64,000 bases of DNA from Dethiobacter alkaliphilus (GTDB lineage: Bacteria; Bacillota; Dethiobacteria; DTU022; UBA8154). Under the pieces are notes generated by a model. It saw only the letters and a program-made list of their open reading frames with translations. It had not been told where the DNA came from and searched no databases. Shown one piece after another: positions 53,621 to 61,635 of this stretch (within the stretch, counting starts at the first letter, position 1; each line of letters opens with the position of its first letter). Location: the NCBI GenBank assembly GCA_016841605.1, contig JAENYV010000010.1, positions 96,662-160,661 on the forward strand, given 5' to 3'. Both the position numbers and the translations under genes were made by a program.

Positions 53621-55313
53621 AACAAAGCATCATGTCCCAATCAACGAGCAGGACGACCTGGCCCGTGAAATAATAAAGGAAAACATGGGGGAAAAGGACC
53701 CGGAGCTTGCCCTTGCGGATGACTTTCTGGAAGAACTTGAGATGAGGCTGGAACAAGTTAAAGTATATTATCCTGTCATGGAGATGCTCAGGAGACGGAA
53801 GGCGGAGAAATTTTCCAGGCTGGTTCCTGAGCTTTGTTTTTTAACGCTTGCCTATTTGATTTATGAAGGGAAGCTCAAACATAGAGGCATTACATTTCAG
53901 AATCTGGAAGCGTTTCTGGGTAAGACTTTGCAACGTATTCAAGGAATTTCGGCCAAGGATTTGGCGCCGGAGGCTATCAGGGAACTGACCGCGGAAATAC
54001 TGGATGGGATCCAAAACGGTGGCCGGAATTTCATATTAAATACTTATAATTTTATGAGCGGAAGTTTTAGGGAAAAATATGTAAAATTTCTTGACATCAA
54101 GCAATCTGAGGATGGTGTGCTAAACTATCATATCACTGAGCAGGGAGTGGAGTTTTATCTCAAAACAAAAGAGTTTCCCGAGGAAACGAAAATCACCATC
54201 AACCTGCTCCTCTTTCAAAAGCAGATGGAAAAGGGCGCCTTCGGCTTTGCCTATGAAACGGTCAGAAGGCTGAACATGGAGGTGCAGAAGAAAAAGGACC
54301 GAAAAAATTCTCTTCTGGAGGCCCTCATGTATGGACGTTTTGATTTTGGAGAGGCGTACAACAATTATCATAAAAGTATTGTCATGCAGTTTGAAGAAGA
54401 AGCAGAGTTGTTCAATACGGCAGTGAAAAACGTCAGGACTGCCTTTGGCGAATTTGTGGAGAGAATTAATAACAATGAAGCCACGGAAAAAGAGGTCCGG
54501 ACTTTTACCTTGATAAAGATTATTGAGAAGGAAATCAGCCGGGCCCAGACGCTGCATACGGAGCTGCTCAAGGAAGCAGTGGGCTTTACGAAGGAATATG
54601 ACAGGGTGCTGGGGATCAGGAGAAAAGCCATTTTTACCGAAAGGTTCAATTTTCAGGGTGAGTTTGAAAAACTTATCAGACAAAATGCCAAACCTGAGCT
54701 TCTTAAATATTTATTTGAGCCTTTGATGAATCCCAATGTGGGGAAAAGTTTTAATCCTTTGCGGGCTTTTGAGCCACAGCGCCTGGCAAAAGGCAGCCGG
54801 GAGGTCAAGGAGAGCCGGGAAAACGATCTGAGTATCGAGAGGGTGACAATGGATACTCTAACCTGCAACCGTGTTCGAGAGAACTTTGTGTTCTATGCCG
54901 CCAAGCTGTTGGAGGCCATGGATTCTCCGGATTCTATGGATTCTACGGATACTTTGGAGACTCCGGAGACCCCAAAGGGACAGATATCTTTGCAAGAATT
55001 TTGTAGCGCTTTGATCGACAAGTACTCGGATGACAGCGTTTATAATGGAGATTTTATCAGCTTTCTTCTTGAAATGAACCGGGATAAGGAAGTCGGCGAG
55101 TATCGCAGGATTATTAACTTTGCCGACGGGAAAACGGAACTGGACTTTGAGCTGAAAACAATCGAAGAGGTTTTTCTCAAAGCAGCACTGGCGGCCCAAC
55201 TTGAAGGGAAAATAAACCGGGTAACAGTGCAAAGCTTTCCTGAAGAGGAAATCGAGCTCTTGCCGGGATTAAAGATTACAAATATGCTTTTTACAGGAGA
55301 ACGTACGCTATGA
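53613..55313 (+). CDS. jetA: Wadjet subunit JetA (kleisin-like, DUF5716-type)
   Basis: A 566-residue soluble, mainly helical protein with no catalytic motif. The order and coupling (jetD-jetA-jetB-jetC, overlapping ATGA-type junctions) and the length support JetA, the kleisin-like subunit that bridges the SMC heads. A Ser/Asp/Thr-rich imperfect repeat ('DSPDSMDSTDTLETPETP', about 442-460) forms a flexible linker. From memory this family (DUF5716) belongs to Wadjet type III. Sequence evidence alone is weak, so the call depends on context. Confidence 0.75.
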   Translation: MIETKHHVPINEQDDLAREIIKENMGEKDPELALADDFLEELEMRLEQVKVYYPVMEMLRRRKAEKFSRLVPELCFLTLAYLIYEGKLKHRGITFQNLEAFLGKTLQRIQGISAKDLAPEAIRELTAEILDGIQNGGRNFILNTYNFMSGSFREKYVKFLDIKQSEDGVLNYHITEQGVEFYLKTKEFPEETKITINLLLFQKQMEKGAFGFAYETVRRLNMEVQKKKDRKNSLLEALMYGRFDFGEAYNNYHKSIVMQFEEEAELFNTAVKNVRTAFGEFVERINNNEATEKEVRTFTLIKIIEKEISRAQTLHTELLKEAVGFTKEYDRVLGIRRKAIFTERFNFQGEFEKLIRQNAKPELLKYLFEPLMNPNVGKSFNPLRAFEPQRLAKGSREVKESRENDLSIERVTMDTLTCNRVRENFVFYAAKLLEAMDSPDSMDSTDTLETPETPKGQISLQEFCSALIDKYSDDSVYNGDFISFLLEMNRDKEVGEYRRIINFADGKTELDFELKTIEEVFLKAALAAQLEGKINRVTVQSFPEEEIELLPGLKITNMLFTGERTL

Positions 55314-56032
55314 TTTCCGGAACAAACGAAGTGCTGGATGATGCCCTGGAAATATTGAAAGCCCTTTTACAGGGTGAAGAAGTGAGCAGAAGCAAAAACG
55401 CCCTTTTATTTGAAAAATACAGGTACAGTACCGACGTGGAGGAGATGCTTTTTCATATTGCCGCTAAGCTGGAGCTTCGGGTTTACTCCGGAAACGACAG
55501 GCTCTTTATCTGTCCGCAGGCCGGGAGCAGGCTTTTCGGATGGACAAACGAGGAACTGCGGGATAAGATCAGTTATATCTCTACGAACAGCGAGTTGTTT
55601 ACCGGCTATTTTATCATCATGACGCTTATTACCATGTTCTACCGGGAGGCCTACCCTGATACGCCGGTCGCCTATCTTAAATTAAACGACCTCGTGGAAA
55701 GCGTCTCCAAGAGGTTTGAAACTTTGCTGCAGATGGAAGATTTGGAAGAGGTCAGCCGGGAAAACCAGTTTGACTTTGCGGATATTTGCAGGGTCTGGCA
55801 GAGGTTGCCCGATGCCAGGGAATGGGTTTCAGGAGGCAAAAATGACAAGGTCGCCTTTGTGGAAAACATTTGTAAATTTTTAAACAATGAGAAACTGATC
55901 GTCCTGGATCCGAACCAGCGCATCATCTATCCCACGGAACGGTTTAAGACGATAATCTGGCATTATTATGAAGAGCGGGAGAACAGGAAAGACCTGCTGT
56001 CATTTGTGAATAGCCTGGAGGTAAGCAGCTGA
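55310..56032 (+). CDS. jetB: Wadjet subunit JetB (KITE-like, DUF6063-type)
   Basis: A 240-residue soluble protein with two winged-helix-like halves, as in KITE proteins that clamp the JetA kleisin. It starts inside the jetA stop (ATGA) and its stop overlaps the jetC ATG (TGATG). Recognisable stretches are 'DALEILKALLQGEEVSRSKNALLFEKY' and 'FLNNEKLIVLDPNQRIIYPTERFK'. Assignment rests on size and position between jetA and jetC plus remembered DUF6063 features. Confidence 0.75.
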   Translation: MISGTNEVLDDALEILKALLQGEEVSRSKNALLFEKYRYSTDVEEMLFHIAAKLELRVYSGNDRLFICPQAGSRLFGWTNEELRDKISYISTNSELFTGYFIIMTLITMFYREAYPDTPVAYLKLNDLVESVSKRFETLLQMEDLEEVSRENQFDFADICRVWQRLPDAREWVSGGKNDKVAFVENICKFLNNEKLIVLDPNQRIIYPTERFKTIIWHYYEERENRKDLLSFVNSLEVSS

Positions 56033-59000
56033 TGCCCCATCTCAAAAGTATCAGGCTTGTCAATGTGCACTTTAATAACGCAACCCAGTTCTATGATGAT
56101 TTTAAGATGGAGCTGGGAGGCAAGAATATAACTTACGATCTGGACAATGGAGGAGGGAAATCTCTTCTGCTGCTCATGGTTCTGCAGACAGTGCTGCCCA
56201 AGTCCCACCTGCGCAAGGAGAAACCCGTCAGCCTTTTATTCCAGGGCGGAAAGGACCGGACCTCCCATGCGGCTGTGGAATGGATTCTGGAAGAAGGGGG
56301 CGGGTATAAATATTTGCTGACCGGATTTTCCGCCAGAAAAAGAAAGGGTTCCGGGACCGGTGAAGGCGAACCTGCGGAAACAGAAATCTCCGAGGAAGAG
56401 AAGAACCTGCAAGCAGGGGATATTGAGCACCTGAACTGGTGTGTTTTTTATAACGACAACCGTATAACAGGGATCAAAGCCGTCCCCCTGGTTGCGGAAG
56501 AGGACGGGAAGAAAACGTACGCGGGTTTTGAGGATATACGGAAGTATATCCAGCAGATGAGGCAAAGAGGCCTGCCCGCGGAAGTGTATGATCGCATCGA
56601 TAAATATCAGAGCTTTATTGCCGCACATAGTCTCATCGCGGCGGAATGGACTATTATCAGGGGGATTAATAGCGGAGAGAACAATATTGAATCGTATTTC
56701 AGGCAAAACAATACCTCCAGAAAGCTGATCGAAAACCAGTTTGTAAAAATTGTGGAGGATATTGAGGCCCTCAACAAGGGAGGAAAAGGCAGCGATGAAA
56801 GTCTGCTGCTGGCTGATACCCTGATTGAGATCAGGAGCAGGCTGAACGAGTATCTGCGGCTTAAGGGGCATTTGTCCGAATTTGCAAAGATAAAGGAATA
56901 TTACAGCGAGTTCGGAAGAAGAAATGACGATCTTTTTCAGGCCTTTGAGGAGTACGAAGCCTGTAAACGGCAGGCCGCATCCATCAGAAACCTGATCAAA
57001 AACAGGTCGGAAATACTGGAAAAGGAAAAAACGGAAGCTATTGAAAAGAGGGATTACCATCTAGCCAGGAGCAGAGAGGGCTCTCAGCGGAAAAAACTGC
57101 TGGAAGCAGGGCTGATTAACCATGAAAAAGAAAAGCTGCTGGCAATAAAAGAAGAATTAGCGGCTGAAAAGAACCGCCTGGCTGCCTTTCAAGACCGCCT
57201 GGCAATGGAACTCAACCGTCTTATGACTCTTGAGGGTTACGGAGAGTACCGTGCTGTGAAGGAGAATCTTCAAAAAATAGGGAAGCGTTTGCAGGCCATG
57301 GCAAAAGACGGAGATCTGCTCAAGGAAGATTACCGGGCAGCTGGCGGTAAGCTCCGTTTCCTAACGGAGAGACTCTTGGCGGAACTTGATCTTTCGCTCA
57401 AAGAAGCTGCACAGACCAGGGGTGAGCTGGACAATGAAAAGAAGAAAAACCAGCAAGCGCTGATCAGGGAAGAGAGAAAGACCTCTGTCCTGGAAGAGGC
57501 GATCAAAGACCTTACGGAAAAAGAGACGGTTTTAGGAAAAATGCAGAGTGATCTGCACAATTTTTTTCTTGTCCGCGGAGAAATGGAGGCCGTCCTTTCG
57601 CCCGAGCAGTATTTGGAACGGGCGGAAGAGGAATTAAAACGCAATTTGTCGGAAACAGACTCTGTTGCCGGGCAAATACAAACCCTGGGTTCACGCATTC
57701 CGGTCCTGGATCTCGAAAATGCGGCAATAGAAGGGGATATCAAAAGAAGCCTTGAAAGAAAAAAACAGTATGAAAACCGGCTGAAAGCATATCAAGATGA
57801 ATTCTCCCTCCTGGAACAGCGAGCTGTCGGCTTTGGCAAAGGCACCCTCCGGGAGTATAAAGAAGCATTGGAAGAATTCATTCACAAAGAAAACCTGAAC
57901 AAGCTGGGGAAAGAGATAGAAGCGGGGAGAATGAGGCAGAAAAAGCAGCTTTCCGAAGAGAGGGGCTATTATGTCCCCCATGAAAAGCTCCTGACCCTGG
58001 CAGAACTGTTAAGCTCCAAATGTGAATTTGTTAAAACGGGAATAGAGTGGATCGCGGAGTCGGAACCCGAAGAAAAGGAACAGCTTTTACAGGCGATGCC
58101 CTATCTGCCCTTTGCCGTCATTGTGGACAGAATATCCTTCGAAAAGTTGCAAAGCGGCAGGCTGAAGCCGGATTTTTCTGCGGACTATCCTGTTCCGGTC
58201 GTCAATCTGGAGACAGTGCGCTTACGCAAAAACAGCGCGGGGGAAGAGATATGGTATTTCTGCAGCTTTGCGGGTTTATTGCTTGATAGCGTCCGCTATG
58301 AACAATATCTGGAAAGTATCGCGGCAGAGCTGAAAACCATTGAAAAGGAAGTTTCCGCGGCAGAAAATAGAATAACTGAATTAAATGCCGGCCTGTTCAA
58401 GCTGGTTGCTTTTTTTGCCAATTATCCGGAAGAGCAGGTTGAGAAGCATAAACTAAGTCTGGAAGCTGTTAAAAAAGAAATATATTCGTGGCAAAAGCGG
58501 CAGCAGGAAATTACTGAAGAGAAAGGCCGTCTTTTGGAGGAAAAGGATTCCTTGAGCCGGAAAGTTGCGGAGCTATCCGGGCTGGCAGCCCAGTACAGGG
58601 AAAAAATAGCAAAACTATCCGAAAGCATGCAAACGGGCAAGGAGCTGGCGGAGCTCAGAGAACAGTTGCACGAGAAGAAGGGAGAGCTTGAAGCGGCCTT
58701 CAAGAACATTGCAGGCATCAAGGATACTGCCGACAAATTGGAACAGCAATACAGCTCCGCTGAAGAGCGGATAAAACAGCTGGGGTTTGAACTTCATGAT
58801 ATAACAAAAGAGAAGGAGCAACTGGCCAGTTTCGCAGAAATAGAAAGCGCTCTGCCCCTGGCTGCAATGCGCGCCGAGTACAAGGCCCTGGATGAGGCGG
58901 TAAGCGGGAGAACGGCCGAGGAAAGCGAATTGAGAAGCCGCCTGGATGAAAATGAGACCAGGCTTGACCACCTTAAGGCAAGGATCCTCAGGGATTACGG

Positions 59001-60432
59001 AGGGGATTTGCCGGAGCTGGAAAAAAGCGAAGAGAGCGGCACTCTGATTATTATTCCTTCGCAGGATATGATCGAAAAGGTCAAGCTGAAGAGAGGGGAG
59101 AACGCTGAAAAGCTGACAGCTGTCGGCGAAAAGGTTACAAAAATAACTTTAAAAATTGAAAAAGCCGCGGGAAAGCTGGAAGAAATTTTAAAAGATCTTC
59201 CCGAGGAGAGCAAAACCGATTTGCCGCATTATGAGAGTGAAATACGTTTTAAGCAGGAGATTAAATCTCTCGAACAACTTATGCAAAGCTATGATGAAGG
59301 AATAAAAAAGGCAAATGATGAACTGGAAAAAATCAAAGAAGAAAACGTTATGCTGCATAACCAGGCCGAGGATTACGCTGCCTTCATGGCCAGGGAAGAT
59401 GTGACGAATGATGGATCTCTCGCACCTGAAATAAAAGCTTTCAGGCAGTTTGAAAAAGAGTTCCGCAAGTTGCAGGATATTATCGGGCAGCAGTGCACCG
59501 CCTGGGATGAGAGGATAAAAACAATCAATGTGGAGACAGCATCTTTTATCATCCGCGAACCCCTGGATGAGCTGGGCAAAATAAGCCGCCCCACAAGTGC
59601 CGGCCAATGCCGGGCCAGAAAGGAGGCTTTTGCGGAATATCTGGCCAGTATTGACGAACAAATGCAAAAGATCAGCCATGATATTGTGCAACTGGAAAAC
59701 TACCAGCAGGATTTTACACGCCGGTGTGTGCAGAGAGCCGAGCTGGTGCTGGGGCATCTGAGAAAGCTGGAGATGCTTTCCAGGATAGAAGTTTACGGCA
59801 GGCGGATCAATATTATTGAATTGAAACTGCGCGATTTTGAGGAAAATGAGAAGCATCTGCGCATGAAGGCACATATTAACGGAATTGTCAGGGAGATTAG
59901 CGAGGAAGGTCTTGTGGATAGAAAACGCATCGCGGCCAAACTTTCCACCAAAGAGCTGCTTGCCCAAATTATCGATATGGATAAGGCGGCAGTCAGACTT
60001 TATAAAATAGAGAGCATCCCGGAAAACTCAAGATTCTACCGCTGGGAGAATGCCATCGGTTCAGAGGGGCAAAACAATTCCCTGTACTTTATTTTTGCCG
60101 CATGTCTAATCTCCTTCATCAGGATGCTTTCCATCACCAATACTTCCGTGAAGACAAAAAAGGTTATTATTGCGGATAATCCCTTTGGCTCCACATCTGC
60201 CGTTTATTTGTGGGACCCTATGTTTAAAATATTGAAGCAGAATGATATTCAGCTCATTGCACCCGGGCATAGAATACCCCGGGAGATTACCTCAAGATTC
60301 GGCGTCAGTTATCTCTTAAACCAGGATATCCTGCAGGACGGCCGCATGAGGGTGGTTGTTAAGGATGTGCGGGTGGAAGAGGATGATGATGTCATTAAAT
60401 ATCTTGAACCGGAACAGATCTCGTTAATTTAA
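56032..60432 (+). CDS. jetC: Wadjet subunit JetC (SMC-like ATPase)
   Basis: A 1466-residue SMC-family motor. The N-terminal head has a Wadjet-type P-loop ('DLDNGGGKSLLLLM', NGGGKS at 39-44). Two long coiled-coil arms (about 280-620 and 750-1330, heptads rich in Lys/Glu/Leu) flank a globular hinge around 630-740. The C-terminal head carries the signature-like 'SEGQNNSLYFIFAACLI' and Walker B-like 'VIIADNPFGSTSAVYLWDPM'. With JetA, JetB and JetD it extrudes and cuts small circular DNA. It is the last gene of the operon and is full length. Confidence 0.9.
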   Translation: MPHLKSIRLVNVHFNNATQFYDDFKMELGGKNITYDLDNGGGKSLLLLMVLQTVLPKSHLRKEKPVSLLFQGGKDRTSHAAVEWILEEGGGYKYLLTGFSARKRKGSGTGEGEPAETEISEEEKNLQAGDIEHLNWCVFYNDNRITGIKAVPLVAEEDGKKTYAGFEDIRKYIQQMRQRGLPAEVYDRIDKYQSFIAAHSLIAAEWTIIRGINSGENNIESYFRQNNTSRKLIENQFVKIVEDIEALNKGGKGSDESLLLADTLIEIRSRLNEYLRLKGHLSEFAKIKEYYSEFGRRNDDLFQAFEEYEACKRQAASIRNLIKNRSEILEKEKTEAIEKRDYHLARSREGSQRKKLLEAGLINHEKEKLLAIKEELAAEKNRLAAFQDRLAMELNRLMTLEGYGEYRAVKENLQKIGKRLQAMAKDGDLLKEDYRAAGGKLRFLTERLLAELDLSLKEAAQTRGELDNEKKKNQQALIREERKTSVLEEAIKDLTEKETVLGKMQSDLHNFFLVRGEMEAVLSPEQYLERAEEELKRNLSETDSVAGQIQTLGSRIPVLDLENAAIEGDIKRSLERKKQYENRLKAYQDEFSLLEQRAVGFGKGTLREYKEALEEFIHKENLNKLGKEIEAGRMRQKKQLSEERGYYVPHEKLLTLAELLSSKCEFVKTGIEWIAESEPEEKEQLLQAMPYLPFAVIVDRISFEKLQSGRLKPDFSADYPVPVVNLETVRLRKNSAGEEIWYFCSFAGLLLDSVRYEQYLESIAAELKTIEKEVSAAENRITELNAGLFKLVAFFANYPEEQVEKHKLSLEAVKKEIYSWQKRQQEITEEKGRLLEEKDSLSRKVAELSGLAAQYREKIAKLSESMQTGKELAELREQLHEKKGELEAAFKNIAGIKDTADKLEQQYSSAEERIKQLGFELHDITKEKEQLASFAEIESALPLAAMRAEYKALDEAVSGRTAEESELRSRLDENETRLDHLKARILRDYGGDLPELEKSEESGTLIIIPSQDMIEKVKLKRGENAEKLTAVGEKVTKITLKIEKAAGKLEEILKDLPEESKTDLPHYESEIRFKQEIKSLEQLMQSYDEGIKKANDELEKIKEENVMLHNQAEDYAAFMAREDVTNDGSLAPEIKAFRQFEKEFRKLQDIIGQQCTAWDERIKTINVETASFIIREPLDELGKISRPTSAGQCRARKEAFAEYLASIDEQMQKISHDIVQLENYQQDFTRRCVQRAELVLGHLRKLEMLSRIEVYGRRINIIELKLRDFEENEKHLRMKAHINGIVREISEEGLVDRKRIAAKLSTKELLAQIIDMDKAAVRLYKIESIPENSRFYRWENAIGSEGQNNSLYFIFAACLISFIRMLSITNTSVKTKKVIIADNPFGSTSAVYLWDPMFKILKQNDIQLIAPGHRIPREITSRFGVSYLLNQDILQDGRMRVVVKDVRVEEDDDVIKYLEPEQISLI

Positions 60433-60497
60433 TAAATTGAGATTACGGATTATTTCGTCTTAAAAATGGAAAAGAATATTGAATTATGAAAAAATTA

Positions 60498-60526
60498 TTT
60501 ACAATTAAAGTTTTCTATAGTATAAT
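60498..60526 (+). promoter_or_regulatory. Promoter of the PhoU-like gene
   Basis: A -35 TTTACA (60498-60503) and -10 TATAAT (60521-60526) are 17 bp apart, 40 nt before the gene, showing it is not part of the Wadjet operon. Confidence 0.75.
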
Positions 60527-60565
60527 AATAATTAGAACTAAAAATAATGAGGATGAGGTGAGAAA

Positions 60566-61180
60566 ATGGAACTACAATATATCGATAAAGATGTAAATTT
60601 GTCACAAAAAGTAAAAATGATAAATGAAATGATTAAAGATTCCCTTCTAATAATTTATAATGGCTTTTCTACAGGACAGATGCGATTTCACAAGCAAACG
60701 GAGCAGAAAGCAAAGGAAATACGAGTTATATTGGAGCAGTATCAAACTTCTGCAGATTCTTTCGGCAATGAGGATTCATCATTGTTTGTGGCACTTTTAA
60801 ACCATTACCAGAAAATTGTCTTTAGCATGAGCAGGTTAAGCTTTCTGACCATGAACAAAAACATGGAAGGAGTTCTTTTTACGGAAAAGGCCGTGATGGA
60901 ACTGGATGTTCTTTTCGAAGGAGTTAAAAAGCTTATTACCAACCTCTATGATGTCATTATAACGGGAAATGAAGTTCTGGGCGACTATATCTTTAATGAA
61001 AGGGAGAGATACGGGCAGCTTTCCGGCAAATTTGCTCAGGAACATGAAGGACGCCTGATCGAAGGAATTTGCCAGGCTTATTCATCCACTCTCTATCTTT
61101 CATTTCTGGATTCTTTCGAGGATATTTTCGGGCACATCCAGGCGATTGTCCAAGAATTGAAAATTGAAAAGAAAAATTAA
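60566..61180 (+). CDS. PhoU-like helical protein
   Basis: A 204-residue all-helical protein. Two similar helical halves ('VKMINEMIKDSLLIIYNGFSTG' and 'VMELDVLFEGVKKLITNLYDVIITGN') with spaced acidic residues resemble PhoU/DUF47-type bundles. No membrane or catalytic motif is present, and no phosphate transporter is nearby. The family is uncertain. It has its own promoter and a strong terminator. SD GATGAGG precedes the ATG. Confidence 0.55.
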   Translation: MELQYIDKDVNLSQKVKMINEMIKDSLLIIYNGFSTGQMRFHKQTEQKAKEIRVILEQYQTSADSFGNEDSSLFVALLNHYQKIVFSMSRLSFLTMNKNMEGVLFTEKAVMELDVLFEGVKKLITNLYDVIITGNEVLGDYIFNERERYGQLSGKFAQEHEGRLIEGICQAYSSTLYLSFLDSFEDIFGHIQAIVQELKIEKKN

Positions 61181-61263
61181 AAGTTTATGATAAATTTGGA
61201 TAAAAAATACATCCGCTAGAACGTTTTTGAAGTAGAGCTTGCCGTGTCTTTCGGCAAAGGATC

Positions 61264-61308
61264 AACGCCCGTACCCTGCAGTAAATTGCAGGGTACGGGC
61301 GTTTTTAG
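61264..61308 (+). terminator. Rho-independent terminator, 17-bp stem
   Basis: Arms AACGCCCGTACCCTGCA (61264-61280) and the complement (61287-61303) have a 6-nt loop and run into a T-run at 61302-61306. Confidence 0.9.
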
Positions 61309-61347
61309 TTATTTCTTTCTTGTTTAAAGGCAAAATTAATTGCACAT

Positions 61348-61376
61348 TTGACATCATGTTAATTCTTAAATAGAAT
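61348..61376 (+). promoter_or_regulatory. Promoter of metE
   Basis: A perfect -35 TTGACA (61348-61353) and -10 TAGAAT (61371-61376) are 17 bp apart, just ahead of the cobalamin riboswitch. Confidence 0.75.
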
Positions 61377-61380
61377 ATAT

Positions 61381-61630
61381 AGTGCTGTAAGGTGCCTTTT
61401 TCCACAAGGATAATAGGGAATCGGGTGAAAAGCCCGGGCAGCACCCACTACTGTGTCCATGACGAACTCCGACGATTCCACTGTCAGTAAACTGATGGGA
61501 AGGGCGAGGAAAGTAGAATGAGTGGAAGCCAGGAAACCTGCCTTACAAGCAAAAATCTCAATCTTTGGGAATGGAGATAGGGACGATTGGCGAAGATTGT
61601 GTCTATTTCCTCCAAAAAATTCAGGAGGAA
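61381..61630 (+). ncRNA. Cobalamin riboswitch controlling metE
   Basis: The aptamer spans about 61381-61545. Hallmarks are AATAGGGAATCGGGTGAAAA (61412 onward), CAGCACCCACTACTGT, GGGAAGGGCGAGG near 61498, and the B12-box-like end AAGCCAGGAAACCTGCC (61527-61543). Downstream, TTCCTCC (61607-61613) can pair with the metE SD GGAGGAA (61624-61630), while GGAGATAG (61573-61580) can pair with CTATTTCC (61603-61610) as an alternative. Translational shut-off by B12 is therefore likely. Confidence 0.93.
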
Positions 61631-61635
61631 TCAAA

